Of a stretch of DNA of 64,000 nucleotides, positions 35,843-45,449 are shown one piece after another. The first letter of the stretch is position 1; every line of letters starts with the position of its first letter. The translations under genes were made by a program, and so were the position numbers. The stretch covers positions 4,030,001 through 4,094,000 of the forward strand of contig CAJFCV020000001.1 in NCBI GenBank assembly GCA_904066235.2, written 5' to 3'. The notes beneath the pieces are model-generated. The model was not told the DNA's origin. It searched no databases and saw only the letters and a list, made by a program, of their open reading frames with translations. Source of the DNA: Bursaphelenchus xylophilus (taxonomy: Eukaryota > Nematoda > Chromadorea > Rhabditida > Aphelenchoididae).

Positions 35843-38677
35843 ATGAATGTGATGCACTTGCTGAAGACGTTGATCGCCTTCACCTTCGTGGCCAGCTTCA
35901 TTATCGGCGCCATCTTCATGATCCGATCGGCAGACGACGATGAGGTGTGTTTGCATTTCAATTATTTGTTTGTTTGATTTTTAGGCGTTTCCGAGAATAT
36001 TATACTAGGTGTGGCTGTTGAAAAGAATGTGGTTTAATGGAAATTAGAGAAAATTGAATGGATTTAACTTTTATTTATACATACATCACATGAGCTCTAT
36101 AAAACATGCAAATTCAGGACAGTTTAATGGCGTTTGAAGCTGGAATTTTACACTAGATAACATCTGGAAGATACGATCACTCAGTTAATTTAAGATTTCT
36201 TGTACCAAAGTTTGTTGATAAATCAAGTTCAGGTCATAACAAAGCTGTTAACTCCTCAAATTACACGAAAATAGTTGTTTTAAATAAGCGTCGATAGTTT
36301 TTTTACAATTTTTAATACCTAAAAATTAAAATTACCTGAATTATTTTCCAGTTCCGTCAGCAATTGAAGAGTCAGATAATGGAAAAGCAACTGCGAAGGT
36401 TGCAGGACGAAAAGAAAGAAACAACAGAAGCTGAAGTCCCACATGAGCGGGGGAATTTACCAAAGATTAATGAGAGGTTGTCAGATCCGAATGGCCCTAT
36501 TACCCAGAAGCCAGAAGATGTCAACAGCCTAAAGGAGGTATGGTTTGATTTGTTTTTGCTGCTTTTTGCGTTTAGGATCTTAAATTGGAAGTTTTTGTTG
36601 CATGTTTTGACTAGTATAAGGTCAATTATTCGAAAATGGCGAATTTTAGCGGATTTTTACCGATTTTTGATAGACTTTTTGCTTTGCTGGGTAAAATATA
36701 CTGTTTTCTTATTGAATATATTTATTTCAGCCATCTCGAACCCCATCTGTTCACATTTTTTATTATCCATGGTATGGGAATCCGGAATTCGACCATGGAA
36801 AATACTACCATTGGGATCATCCTCTCCTCCTTCGGACTAAACCCAAAAAGTCGTTTGAACAAAGTGAGTTCTTTTTTTTTGAGTTTCGAATTTTAGATAT
36901 TTTCATCTTATATTATTCTTCTGATGTCATGAAGAATATAAAAATCTTCAAGGTGATACCCAAAAATGTATCGTTCTTATGTTTGCAGCCCGTCACAAGC
37001 CTCCAGGAGATATTGCCTGCGTTTCGTATCCACAGTTGGGACCTTACAGTAGTCGAGATCCAGCAGTTATTGATAGGCATTTCAAGTGGATCAGTTCGGC
37101 TGGAATTGATGTGGTGGCAGTGTCGTGGTACCCCAAAGGGAAGGCTGATGACAATGGTGAGCATTTTCATTTTGTTTTCTTGAATTTTTAGGCGATCCTC
37201 GAAGTTGCTCAAAAAAAATTTTTTTTTTCGAAAGTCCTGGAAAACTATTGAAAAATTTTTCCAGGATATCCATGGGAAGACCTCATGCCTCAACTCCTTA
37301 ATGTCAGCTCCCAATATAAACTCAAATTGGCCTTCCATTTGGAGCCTTATGACAAAAGAACGGCTCTTTCGGTCAGAGAAGACATCGAATACATTGTAAA
37401 AACGTATGGAAATCACCCCGCATTCTACAAAACAAAGCCCAAGAAAGGCGACAGTTTGATGCCAGTGGTTTATATTTACGATTCTTATCGAGTGAACAAC
37501 AAGGAATGGGAAAAAATTGCTCTTCCTGGAGGCGAAAACACGATTCGAGGGACGAGTTTTGACACTTTGTTGATTGGTAAGGCTTTATTAATCTTTTTTA
37601 CTATCTAAACAGTGAATTTGAAGCGCTTTTGTTTCACTTTGATATGTTTTTTCACCAAAAATATCAATTTTTGGTCATGGATAATATAAATTTTTTTATT
37701 TTTTCCAATTTTCAGGACTGGCATTAAAATTGACTGACCTAAATGGAATGAAAGCGGCTGGATTTGACGGAGTATACACTTATTTCGCCGCCGATGGCTT
37801 CACCGAAGCCGCTTCTATGGCTAATTGGCAGAAGCTTTCAAAGCTCTGCACAGAGAATGAAATGCTGTTTGTGCCCTCAATTGGGCCGGGATACGACGAC
37901 TCGAGGGTCAGACCCTGGAATGGAGTGAATACACGGCTCAGGGAGACGGGGAAATATTATGTGGACCACTTTGAAGCCGCGCATACGGCGAAGGTAGGCA
38001 TGGGGAATTTAAGGATAAAAGGGGGATTTTGAGAAGGTGAATGTGGATTTTGAGGGGTTACAGAGGTAGAATAGACCATAGAAAAGGGTTTGAGGGTGTT
38101 ATGGAGGGATTGGTTTCGATTTATTTCCTGTTTTTAATTGATTTTGCGGTTAGAGTTAGTCATGGATAATATAATGGATAGAAGGATGAAGTTTCTGGAA
38201 GAAATGGGGATTTTATTACATAAATTTAGCAGCAGAAGCTTTGAGGAGAAGATTTAAACACGAAAAGCGGCATTTGACTTTGATTTATCATTTCATTTTG
38301 TCCGATCTTTCATCAGATGTCATGAATAATATAATTTGATAAATAGATGGGACTTTTGGAAGAAATTGGAGAGTTATGGATGCTTTGTAGATGTGAAAAG
38401 GTCTAGAGAAGATAATAGAAATAAAAAATTGACCGTAGATGTTGATTTACCATCCAATTTTTAGCCCGACATTGTGTCCATCACCTCTTTCAACGAATGG
38501 CACGAGGGGACTCAGATCGAACCTGCGGTTCCATTCACGGATAAACCCAACAACTTCACCTACCAAGAGTACGAAAAGGGCCCAGAGATGTATCTCCAGC
38601 TCACGAACGAGATGATCCGCAAGTATTTTGTCCCCCATCACGAGAACATCCCCATGGACATTGCTAAAATTGTCTGA
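35843..38677 (+). CDS. GH99 endo-alpha-1,2-mannosidase-like protein, copy 2
   Basis: Seven exons: 35843-35944, 36352-36537, 36731-36863, 36989-37156, 37265-37576, 37716-37993, 38465-38677; 1,392 nt, 463 aa. Single N-terminal membrane helix (about residues 7-29), charged coiled stem (35-96), then the GH99 domain with HIFYYPWYG, GYPWEDLMP, FDGVYTYFAADGF, GPGYDDSRVRPW and SFNEWHEGTQIEPA (EWHE about residues 404-407). Intron positions and phases match copy 1, 1 kb upstream on the same strand, so the pair is a tandem duplication; the catalytic exons are far better conserved than the stem. A putative AATAAA lies about 50 nt past the stop. Introns 5 and 6 carry CATGGATAATATAA-type motifs. Confidence 0.9.
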
Positions 38678-39382
38678 TTTCGGCCGTTCCACCCGGATTA
38701 GAGCCCCAAATTCCGCTCAAAACTATCGAAAATAAAAATGGAGCTTATGGGCAACACTTTGGCCCCGAGACTGGTGCTACGTGGCCATCCACTTCTGACA
38801 TTGTTTTACATTTATTCAAAGTTCCGGTGCATTTTTCTCCCTTTTTTCTACCGTTTTTTCTACTTTTTTTGATGAAATTAGAGTTGTTTCGTCTTTGAGA
38901 CGTCTGTATATATAATGTTATTGTGAGATGTTACGAAAATTGTGATTTTTTTTTGATTTTTTTCACCTGATTTTGATGAGAAATTGGTGATGTTAGATAT
39001 TTATGTGTATGTTTTGGTCAGTTCTATTGTCTTGAAAAGACGTTCGCATAAAGTACTTACTGGTTTTGTAATGACTGTAATGAGTTTGGATGTCGCAAGG
39101 GGAAATTTGAAGGTTTTGGGTTTGGCAGACTGCGCCCTAGGATGTTGAAACTAAAGTAATGTTTAGAGTTGGGATAAGTATTCAAAATGGAGACTATGTA
39201 TCGAAATGCTCATTTGTGATGTAAAATACGATTACAGGTTTATGGAAAAACAACCCTGGGGCAAAGAAAGAAATACGGAAATTTCTGCAGCCTGCGTATT
39301 TTTTGGCGCGCGAAAAGTCGTTCAAAAAATTATTTTTTTCTTTTTTTCGGAAATTTTTTTCTCGGAAATTACTCTCCCAAAG

Positions 39383-41371
39383 ATGGACTACGACGAGTAT
39401 GGAGATTATGACGACGAAAATGACTTCATGGACGTTGAGGAGGCCATTGAAGTTCCGGATAAAAAAGCAAAGAAATGTGAGTTTAGATGTCTAGTGTAAT
39501 ATAATTTTTTCTTTTATTTTCGACGAGCTAAAAGGTCTGTCTACTGCAATTATTGTCTAATTATCTCGTTTTAGCTGATGTCGTCGACATTTTGAATGAT
39601 TTGGCCGATGGCGAGGGGAAGGACGGGTTGAAGAAAGGCCGAGTTGAGCCGAAGGTCAGAAAACCCATGGGAAGTCGAATTTTCTTGACTGAACGAAGAC
39701 TGACTGCTCCAACTGGCATCCGAGCGTTGATCAACAGCTTTAAGGGCTATAAACCACGAACTGGAGGAAAGAATCCGGTAAGTCTTTAATTTCTTGTTGT
39801 CTTCGAAGTTTAGGTACCTCCTGATAATTAATGTCCAAAATATTTTTTGGAGTTGCAGCGCATTTGAACAGGTGGTGTATCTGTAAAGTAGAGGACAGAT
39901 TTTCCCGTAATGGAGATTTTTTCAATGCGTTTGTAAATTTTCGCAAAATTTTTTATCAGACGGCTAGTGCAATGTAAGAATTGGATCTCTGGCTAAGTAG
40001 GAGCAACGTTTTTACGTCGCTTAGAATTTTTCGAGCTAGTTTTGATAAGGTTCTAAATTTTTTGACTCTTTCGGCCATTTTTTCAAAGATTTTTTTGCAG
40101 TTTTGAATTAAATTCTTTTATCTTACCTACTTCAATATCCATCCTTAAATTTCTTCTTTCAGTACGCCGATCTCAAGGATATCATGAAGAAAATGGAGTT
40201 GTGGGCCCACAGTGTTGCTCCGAATATGGAATTCAACGATTTTATCGCGAGGGCTCAGACGCTGGGACGGAAAAGAGCGGTGACGGTATGGATAATACAG
40301 GGTGGGGCATCTTTGTGGCCCGATTTGAATTGGCTATAACTTCTTTAGTTTTTGGCCAAATTTTAAAATTCTTTTTTTCCCTGAATCGTCAGCCAACCCC
40401 ATTTTGTTTGATACCAAATACGTTATACATAGGTAAGTGTCATCTACAGTTATTGGATTTATTCTTGGAGTTCATTTTTTTGGTCGTTTTTCGGTTGTTT
40501 TTTCGGTCTTTCCCGGTGTGTCCGAAAATGGAGTCCGGTGCGGAAGAAAAAGCTTGGTCTGTGGTTTGGTATAGCAAGTACGGTTCGGCAATAAATTTTC
40601 AAACGGGGATACCGCATGAAATACGGACGTAATGCCTAACCTCCAGATTGCAAGACAATTCGACGTTCGTGGTATAAGTTCCTTGAGACTGGCAGCGTTA
40701 ACAGGAAACAAAAAAAGCAGGAAACATGAGTTCGAACGGAGCTGAAAATTTAAGAAGTTTTGTCAAAATTCCGAAAAACCCCGCATATCAGTACACGAAG
40801 CTTGGCCAGAACCGAGGGAATGCCTTCAGAAAGGACCATTCGACGAACTCTGGAGGTTGATCTTCACTTTTTGTTCTTATTCTCATCGTCGATTTTCGGG
40901 AGGGGAAATTCCACCGTATTTTTCTTCCGCACCGTACTCCATTTCCGGACACACCGGGAAAGACCGAAAAAACAACCGAAAAACGACCGAAAAAATGAAC
41001 TCCGAAAATAAATCCAATAACTGTAGATATACACTTACTATGTATAACATATTTGGTATCAAACAAAATGGGGTTGGCTGACGATTCAGGGAAAAAAAGA
41101 ATTTTAAAATTTGGCCAAAAACTAAAGAAGTTATAGCCAATTCAAATCGGGCCACAAAGATGCCCCACCCTGTATAATTTTTTCATAAAAAAATCAATCT
41201 GTCTAATTTCTTTTTTATTTTCAGACTCACATGCTTAAAATACGAAATGGTATGGAATACTTTGAGGAGGACGAGGAATCCGAAAAAAATGATAATGATG
41301 AGGGCGGAAAGGAGAAAGTCAGCAAGCCCAAAGCCAAGAAAGATGCCGGTGAACCTATTCATTTCTGTTGA
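39383..41371 (+). CDS. TIPIN: TIPIN/Swi3-family replication-fork protection protein
   Basis: Four exons: 39383-39476, 39575-39777, 40163-40285, 41225-41371; 567 nt, 188 aa. Known role: Tipin/Swi3/Csm3 pairs with Timeless/Tof1 to stabilise stalled replication forks and help checkpoint signalling in the nucleus. The start is acidic (Asp/Glu/Tyr-rich). The Swi3 domain covers about residues 65-150: LLTERRLTAPTGI-type opening, FKGYKP, DLKDIMKKMELWAHSVAP, FNDFIARAQTLGRKRAV and a closing MLKIRNGM. The tail is acidic then Lys-rich. The ATG sits two bases after CCCAAAG, a possible trans-splice acceptor. It is the third same-strand gene after the GH99 pair, with about 700 bp between. Intron 3 holds an 875-bp Tc1-like foldback. 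Confidence 0.9.
40298..41172. mobile_element. 875-bp Tc1-like foldback in TIPIN intron 3
   Basis: CAGGGTGGGGCATCTTTGTG ends, TA on both sides, arms about 270 bp. At 40650-40855 the plus strand keeps a transposase N-terminal remnant: WYKFLETGSV, then a second helix-turn-helix with SERTIRRTL, interrupted by stops. Confidence 0.8.
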
Positions 41372-41872
41372 GAATGCTTTATATAGCCTCTACTCTTCCT
41401 TTTTATCTCAAAATTTCCCATATTATCTATCGCTTCTCAATTTTTTGATGAAATTTCTCCGGGTAGCCATGTATAATATCAATTTTAAATACAAACCACT
41501 TTATTACCCTTGTAAATTGAAATTTAAAATCATTTTTTGATATCAATCGAGTATAAACGGATGATAAATTTACATCAATTTAGATAGTTCCACATCGCCG
41601 AAAAAATTTTGAAATTTGTTCCGATTGATTCTAGGTTTGTTCGACCTCAGCGCACACCCCGAAACTCCGTCGTATTAGGGGATTCTGGAGGGCGGCGGTG
41701 TTGGGACGGGGTCGGATTAGAAAGGGTCGGATCCCTTGGCGGAAAACAACCTAAAATATTTTAAAACTTTAAAAAAAACATCAGGAATTAATAATACAGT
41801 CTAATTTATTAATTTTCGGTTGGATAACACCGCTGGTTTCGTATTTTACCACCAAATTATCGATTTTGAGGG
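41372..41872. other. Spacer between TIPIN and the BEL element
   Basis: Contains a TATAATAT motif after CATG (41467), one CGTATTTTAC (41839) and a GC-richer patch near 41640-41740. No gene. Confidence 0.4.
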
Positions 41873-42222
41873 TGTCACGACTTCGCGTGCGAATTTGCAT
41901 ATTCCCACGGAATGACCGACAAATTGCTATAAAAGGAAGAGAAATCGCCAATTATTATTGTATTTTATTTTGTGTCTGTTCTTTCCCGGTTGTGTTGTAT
42001 CCAATAAACTGTCATATTTCTACTGTCTATTGTCTGGAGTCAAGCCTGTGAGTTCATTTATGAAGTTGTTGCCTAGGGCATAGTTAGTTGTATTGTCGCT
42101 AGTTTGTCATAGTATTGTTAGTCGTTTGTCGTCGTGCGTTGTTTAGTATTATTTGGGCTTGGGATCATAAACAGCAACTAGATTAGGGACTTTATACACG
42201 TGTTCTCAGTGAGCTCGTGACA
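41873..42222 (+). repeat. 5' LTR of BEL/Pao element
   Basis: 350 bp, TG...CA ended. It holds TATAAAAGG at about 41928 (promoter candidate) and CCAATAAAC at about 42000 (polyadenylation signal candidate). TGGCGACC directly follows the LTR and is a likely tRNA primer-binding site that overlaps the gag start. Confidence 0.92.
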
Positions 42223-44672
42223 TGGCGACCACCTTTCCGAACCTTCGGTCATCCCATCTAGGTTCACGTATTTTTGATCCAGCGTCCCTTATTCTCGGTG
42301 CTACAAGTCCTGTAGACCGAAATTCCCCCGTTTTATCGCCTCGTGTTGTTCCCGGTAGCTCCACTCAGATTAGGAGAGAGATTACCCGTCGACTCAATCA
42401 GCTCAATGAGGAGTTGCCTGAGATTTTGACTTGTATTGGAGCCTTGGAAGTTATTGATTGTTCACCTGAAGTTTTATTCTCCCCCGATTCCCCAGTGTTG
42501 GAATATTCTGGTTTTCCCCATGACATTTGTATTTTTGAAGACAAAACGAAGATTATTGAATCCGAGTTAGTCAAATGGGATAGAGTTATCCACCATCTTT
42601 CGTTGTCAGATTGTAACGCTTCTTTGGCTGAATTGGAGATTCAGACCAAGTATTTCAGAGAGAAAGATTTGTTAAATAAGCTTAGAGAGTTTCGAAGAGC
42701 TATTTTTATTGGTTTCATCCATTCTGAACGGCTGCAATTGATTGAGCCTAGTGTTGTGAACTCCCTAGAAACTTGTATTGCGGGTAGTTTATCACAGAAT
42801 TCTCGTGTATTGTCCCCTCAGCCTCGGTTTCAACCCGAATCCCATCAGATTTATTCCGATCCCCCTCAGATTTCTCCCTACTTGAGTGATTTCAGACCAA
42901 CCGGTCAAGTTTTAGTTGAAAATGAGAATCGATTTGTCCATCCATCTCAGGCTCCCGCTAGAAATCCGTTTTTGAATCGTCCATTTCCTGTTCGTCCATC
43001 CCCTCCAGAGAATTCGTATAGTGTTCCGTATCAGAAACTTCCGAAGTTCGATGAAATTCCCTTGTTTAGTGGTGACCTCACTGCCTTCAAGCCATTTTGG
43101 GATTATTTTGAGCCAAGAATTCATCTCGTTCCTGCCCCCGCCTATGAGAAAATGATTCGGCTTCAGCATGCTTTGAAAGGAGGTTCTGCCGCCTATATTG
43201 TTGAGAATCGTGCTCGCACCCTTGAAGATTATGAGTCTGTTATTACCATCTTGACTACTCGATATCTTGATCAGTCGAAAATTGAAGATTTCCTCGAATT
43301 CGAATTGTTGGCCATTTCTCCTCCAATTCATGATGATTCTCGGTCGTTGCTCGAATTTGCAGATAAAATTGATACATTCAAGTCTCGATTCAGACATAAT
43401 CGTAGTGAAATTCCTAGAAACGTAGTCAAGAAGTTGTTCTATAAGCTAGACACTGAGACTAGACGTCATGCTACTTTGAGAAGTTCAGTCAAAGGATATG
43501 ACTTGAACAATGTAGATGATTTTCTCAAGTTTTTGTATGAGTTGGCTGCGGAAACAGAGAAATGGTTTTTCGCGCCAGGAAAGGAGAACGTGAAACCTCA
43601 GACTCGTTCCAATCCCGTTGTCACTCCAAAGAATCACTTTCGTATTCATGGTAGCGTAGATACTCCTTCTGGTTGTCCTTTTTGTTCCGAAAATCACAAG
43701 GCCAGTGATTGTTCCAAGGTGAAATCGTATGATGCTCGAATGCAGTCGTTGAAAGTCCAAAGGAAATGTTATCGTTGTTTCGATTCAAATCATTTGTCCT
43801 CAGCTTGTGAGAAAGATTTTTCTTGTAGAAAGTGTGGAAAGAATCACCAGACTTTCATGTGCCCTCCTCGAAGAGATCCTCCCGTTATCATTCCTAGTAA
43901 TTCAGTCCCAGTCGGCGACTCAGAGTCGAATGCTTTGTGCTTTACTATTGTGAGTAAAAGCGAGCCACCTCCAGTGTTTCCAAGCAAGGTCGGCACCAAA
44001 TTTTGTATGCTATCGGTTAACTGTCAGTGTTCTAAGTCCGTCCCTCCGAATCCAGTGAATTTGTTTGTGGATTGCGGTTCGGACATCAATTTTATGAAGA
44101 AATCCGCTGTGATCTCGGATATCCCCCTTGTATTTGATCGAAATTTAACTGTTTCAAGTTTCCATGGATCAGTTAGAGTCAAGTCTTCTCGTTTGAATGT
44201 TATTTTTACTCCGAATCAGAATCAGAGATTCAAATTTGTTCCCGATGTTCCCCCTAACCAAGTTGTTTTTCCTGTTCATGTTGTAGATGATAGTTTCTTT
44301 GACCGTTTGAAAGGTTCTAAGTTCTCGAGAGATGTCGATGTTCTTCTTGGAGTTGACGCCATGATGGCACTCCAATTTACGGTGACCGAGTCTCGAAGTG
44401 ATGCTGGTTATCAGCTTGTAAAGACAAGCCTTGGATATTTTGAAGCTGGAGCTCGTTCTCCTTATACTCAGTTGCACCCCACCAATATTGTTCCCCCTCC
44501 GGTGTGTCCAACCAGAAAGTGCGATGGTACCGATGGCAAGCAGAGAAGATCATGCCCGGCCCCGGAGATCGCATCAGGCCAGCTGATGGAGAAGAGCAAG
44601 TGGCCCCCGGAGTGTCACGACTTCGCGTGCGAATTTGCATATTCCCACGGAATGACCGACAAATTGCTATAA
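42222..44672 (+). CDS. BEL/Pao Gag with aspartic-protease-like region (816 aa, pol missing)
   Basis: One uninterrupted frame from an ATG whose A is the last LTR base. The middle (about residues 280-430) is the DUF1759-type gag region. Three zinc knuckles follow at about 486-550: CPFC...H...C, CYRC...H...C and CRKC...H...C. Then comes a DUF1758-type retropepsin region with VDCGS (about residue 618) as the likely active-site loop; the usual form is D-S/T-G, so activity is uncertain. The last ~40 residues are residual pol/3' sequence reading into the 3' LTR, showing an in-frame internal deletion. Confidence 0.88.
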   Translation: MATTFPNLRSSHLGSRIFDPASLILGATSPVDRNSPVLSPRVVPGSSTQIRREITRRLNQLNEELPEILTCIGALEVIDCSPEVLFSPDSPVLEYSGFPHDICIFEDKTKIIESELVKWDRVIHHLSLSDCNASLAELEIQTKYFREKDLLNKLREFRRAIFIGFIHSERLQLIEPSVVNSLETCIAGSLSQNSRVLSPQPRFQPESHQIYSDPPQISPYLSDFRPTGQVLVENENRFVHPSQAPARNPFLNRPFPVRPSPPENSYSVPYQKLPKFDEIPLFSGDLTAFKPFWDYFEPRIHLVPAPAYEKMIRLQHALKGGSAAYIVENRARTLEDYESVITILTTRYLDQSKIEDFLEFELLAISPPIHDDSRSLLEFADKIDTFKSRFRHNRSEIPRNVVKKLFYKLDTETRRHATLRSSVKGYDLNNVDDFLKFLYELAAETEKWFFAPGKENVKPQTRSNPVVTPKNHFRIHGSVDTPSGCPFCSENHKASDCSKVKSYDARMQSLKVQRKCYRCFDSNHLSSACEKDFSCRKCGKNHQTFMCPPRRDPPVIIPSNSVPVGDSESNALCFTIVSKSEPPPVFPSKVGTKFCMLSVNCQCSKSVPPNPVNLFVDCGSDINFMKKSAVISDIPLVFDRNLTVSSFHGSVRVKSSRLNVIFTPNQNQRFKFVPDVPPNQVVFPVHVVDDSFFDRLKGSKFSRDVDVLLGVDAMMALQFTVTESRSDAGYQLVKTSLGYFEAGARSPYTQLHPTNIVPPPVCPTRKCDGTDGKQRRSCPAPEIASGQLMEKSKWPPECHDFACEFAYSHGMTDKLL

Positions 44673-44962
44673 AAGGAAGAGAAATCGCCAATTATTATTG
44701 TATTTTATTTTGTGTCTGTTCTTTCCCGGTTGTGTTGTATCCAATAAACTGTCATATTTCTACTGTCTATTGTCTGGAGTCAAGCCTGTGAGTTCATTTA
44801 TGAAGTTGTTGCCTAGGGCATAGTTAGTTGTATTGTCGCTAGTTTGTCATAGTATTGTTAGTCGTTTGTCGTCGTGCGTTGTTTAGTATTATTTGGGCTT
44901 GGGATCATAAACAGCAACTAGATTAGGGACTTTATACACGTGTTCTCAGTGAGCTCGTGACA
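44613..44962 (+). repeat. 3' LTR of BEL/Pao element
   Basis: Same 350 bp as the 5' LTR, no difference found by eye, followed by AGGG. Confidence 0.92.
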
Positions 44963-44964
44963 AG

Positions 44965-45374
44965 GGGTTGTTGCAGAATGCCAAATTTGGCGAGAAAATT
45001 TTAATTCAAAATTTTGCGATAAAAATGGTGAAAATTCGCAGTATACAGTGACGGACTTGATCCAGTGGCAAAAAACGTACCATTTTGCATCCGGGGAGTA
45101 TCAAAAAATGTCGCAAAATGCCTCCCTCTCCAAGTGAAAAAACTCCTCTTTTTGAATTGCCTTTCTGTCACAGAAAAGAACGGTTTTGAAATCGGAGATT
45201 TTTCACTTGGAGAGGGAGGCATTTTGCTACATTTTTTGATACTTCCCGGATGCCAAACGGTACGTTTTTTGCCACTGGATCGGGTCCGTCACTGTATATT
45301 GGGAATTTTCACCATTTTTATCGCAAACTTTTGAATAAAATTTTCCTGCCAAATTTGGCATTCTGCAACAACCC
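44965..45374. mobile_element. 410-bp MITE (GGGTTGTTGCAGAATGCC ends) next to the BEL element
   Basis: Nearly full-length hairpin: inverted ends GGGTTGTTGCAGAATGCCAA, then GATCCAGTGGCAAAAAACG and CCTCCCTCTCCAAGTGAAAA arms. The BEL retroelement inserted at its first G run. Confidence 0.75.
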
Positions 45375-45449
45375 TTAAAATTGATAAAGCCATCCAAAAA
45401 TGACTTTGTCAAAAACGACCCGCGTATTTTACCCCCATTTTTTGCACCT

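Larger units (their letters stand above)
41873..44962 (+). mobile_element. BEL/Pao LTR retrotransposon, pol-deleted, flanked by AGGG target duplication
   Basis: Two 350-bp direct LTRs (41873-42222 and 44613-44962) start TGTCACGA and end CTCGTGACA and look identical base for base, so the insertion is recent. AGGG flanks both ends (41869-41872 and 44963-44966), a 4-bp target duplication. The interior is only 2.4 kb and encodes gag plus a protease-like region; reverse transcriptase, RNase H and integrase are absent, the reading frame passing abruptly from the protease end to a short tail next to the 3' LTR. The element is therefore non-autonomous. It landed in the terminal GGGG of a 410-bp MITE. 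Confidence 0.92.
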
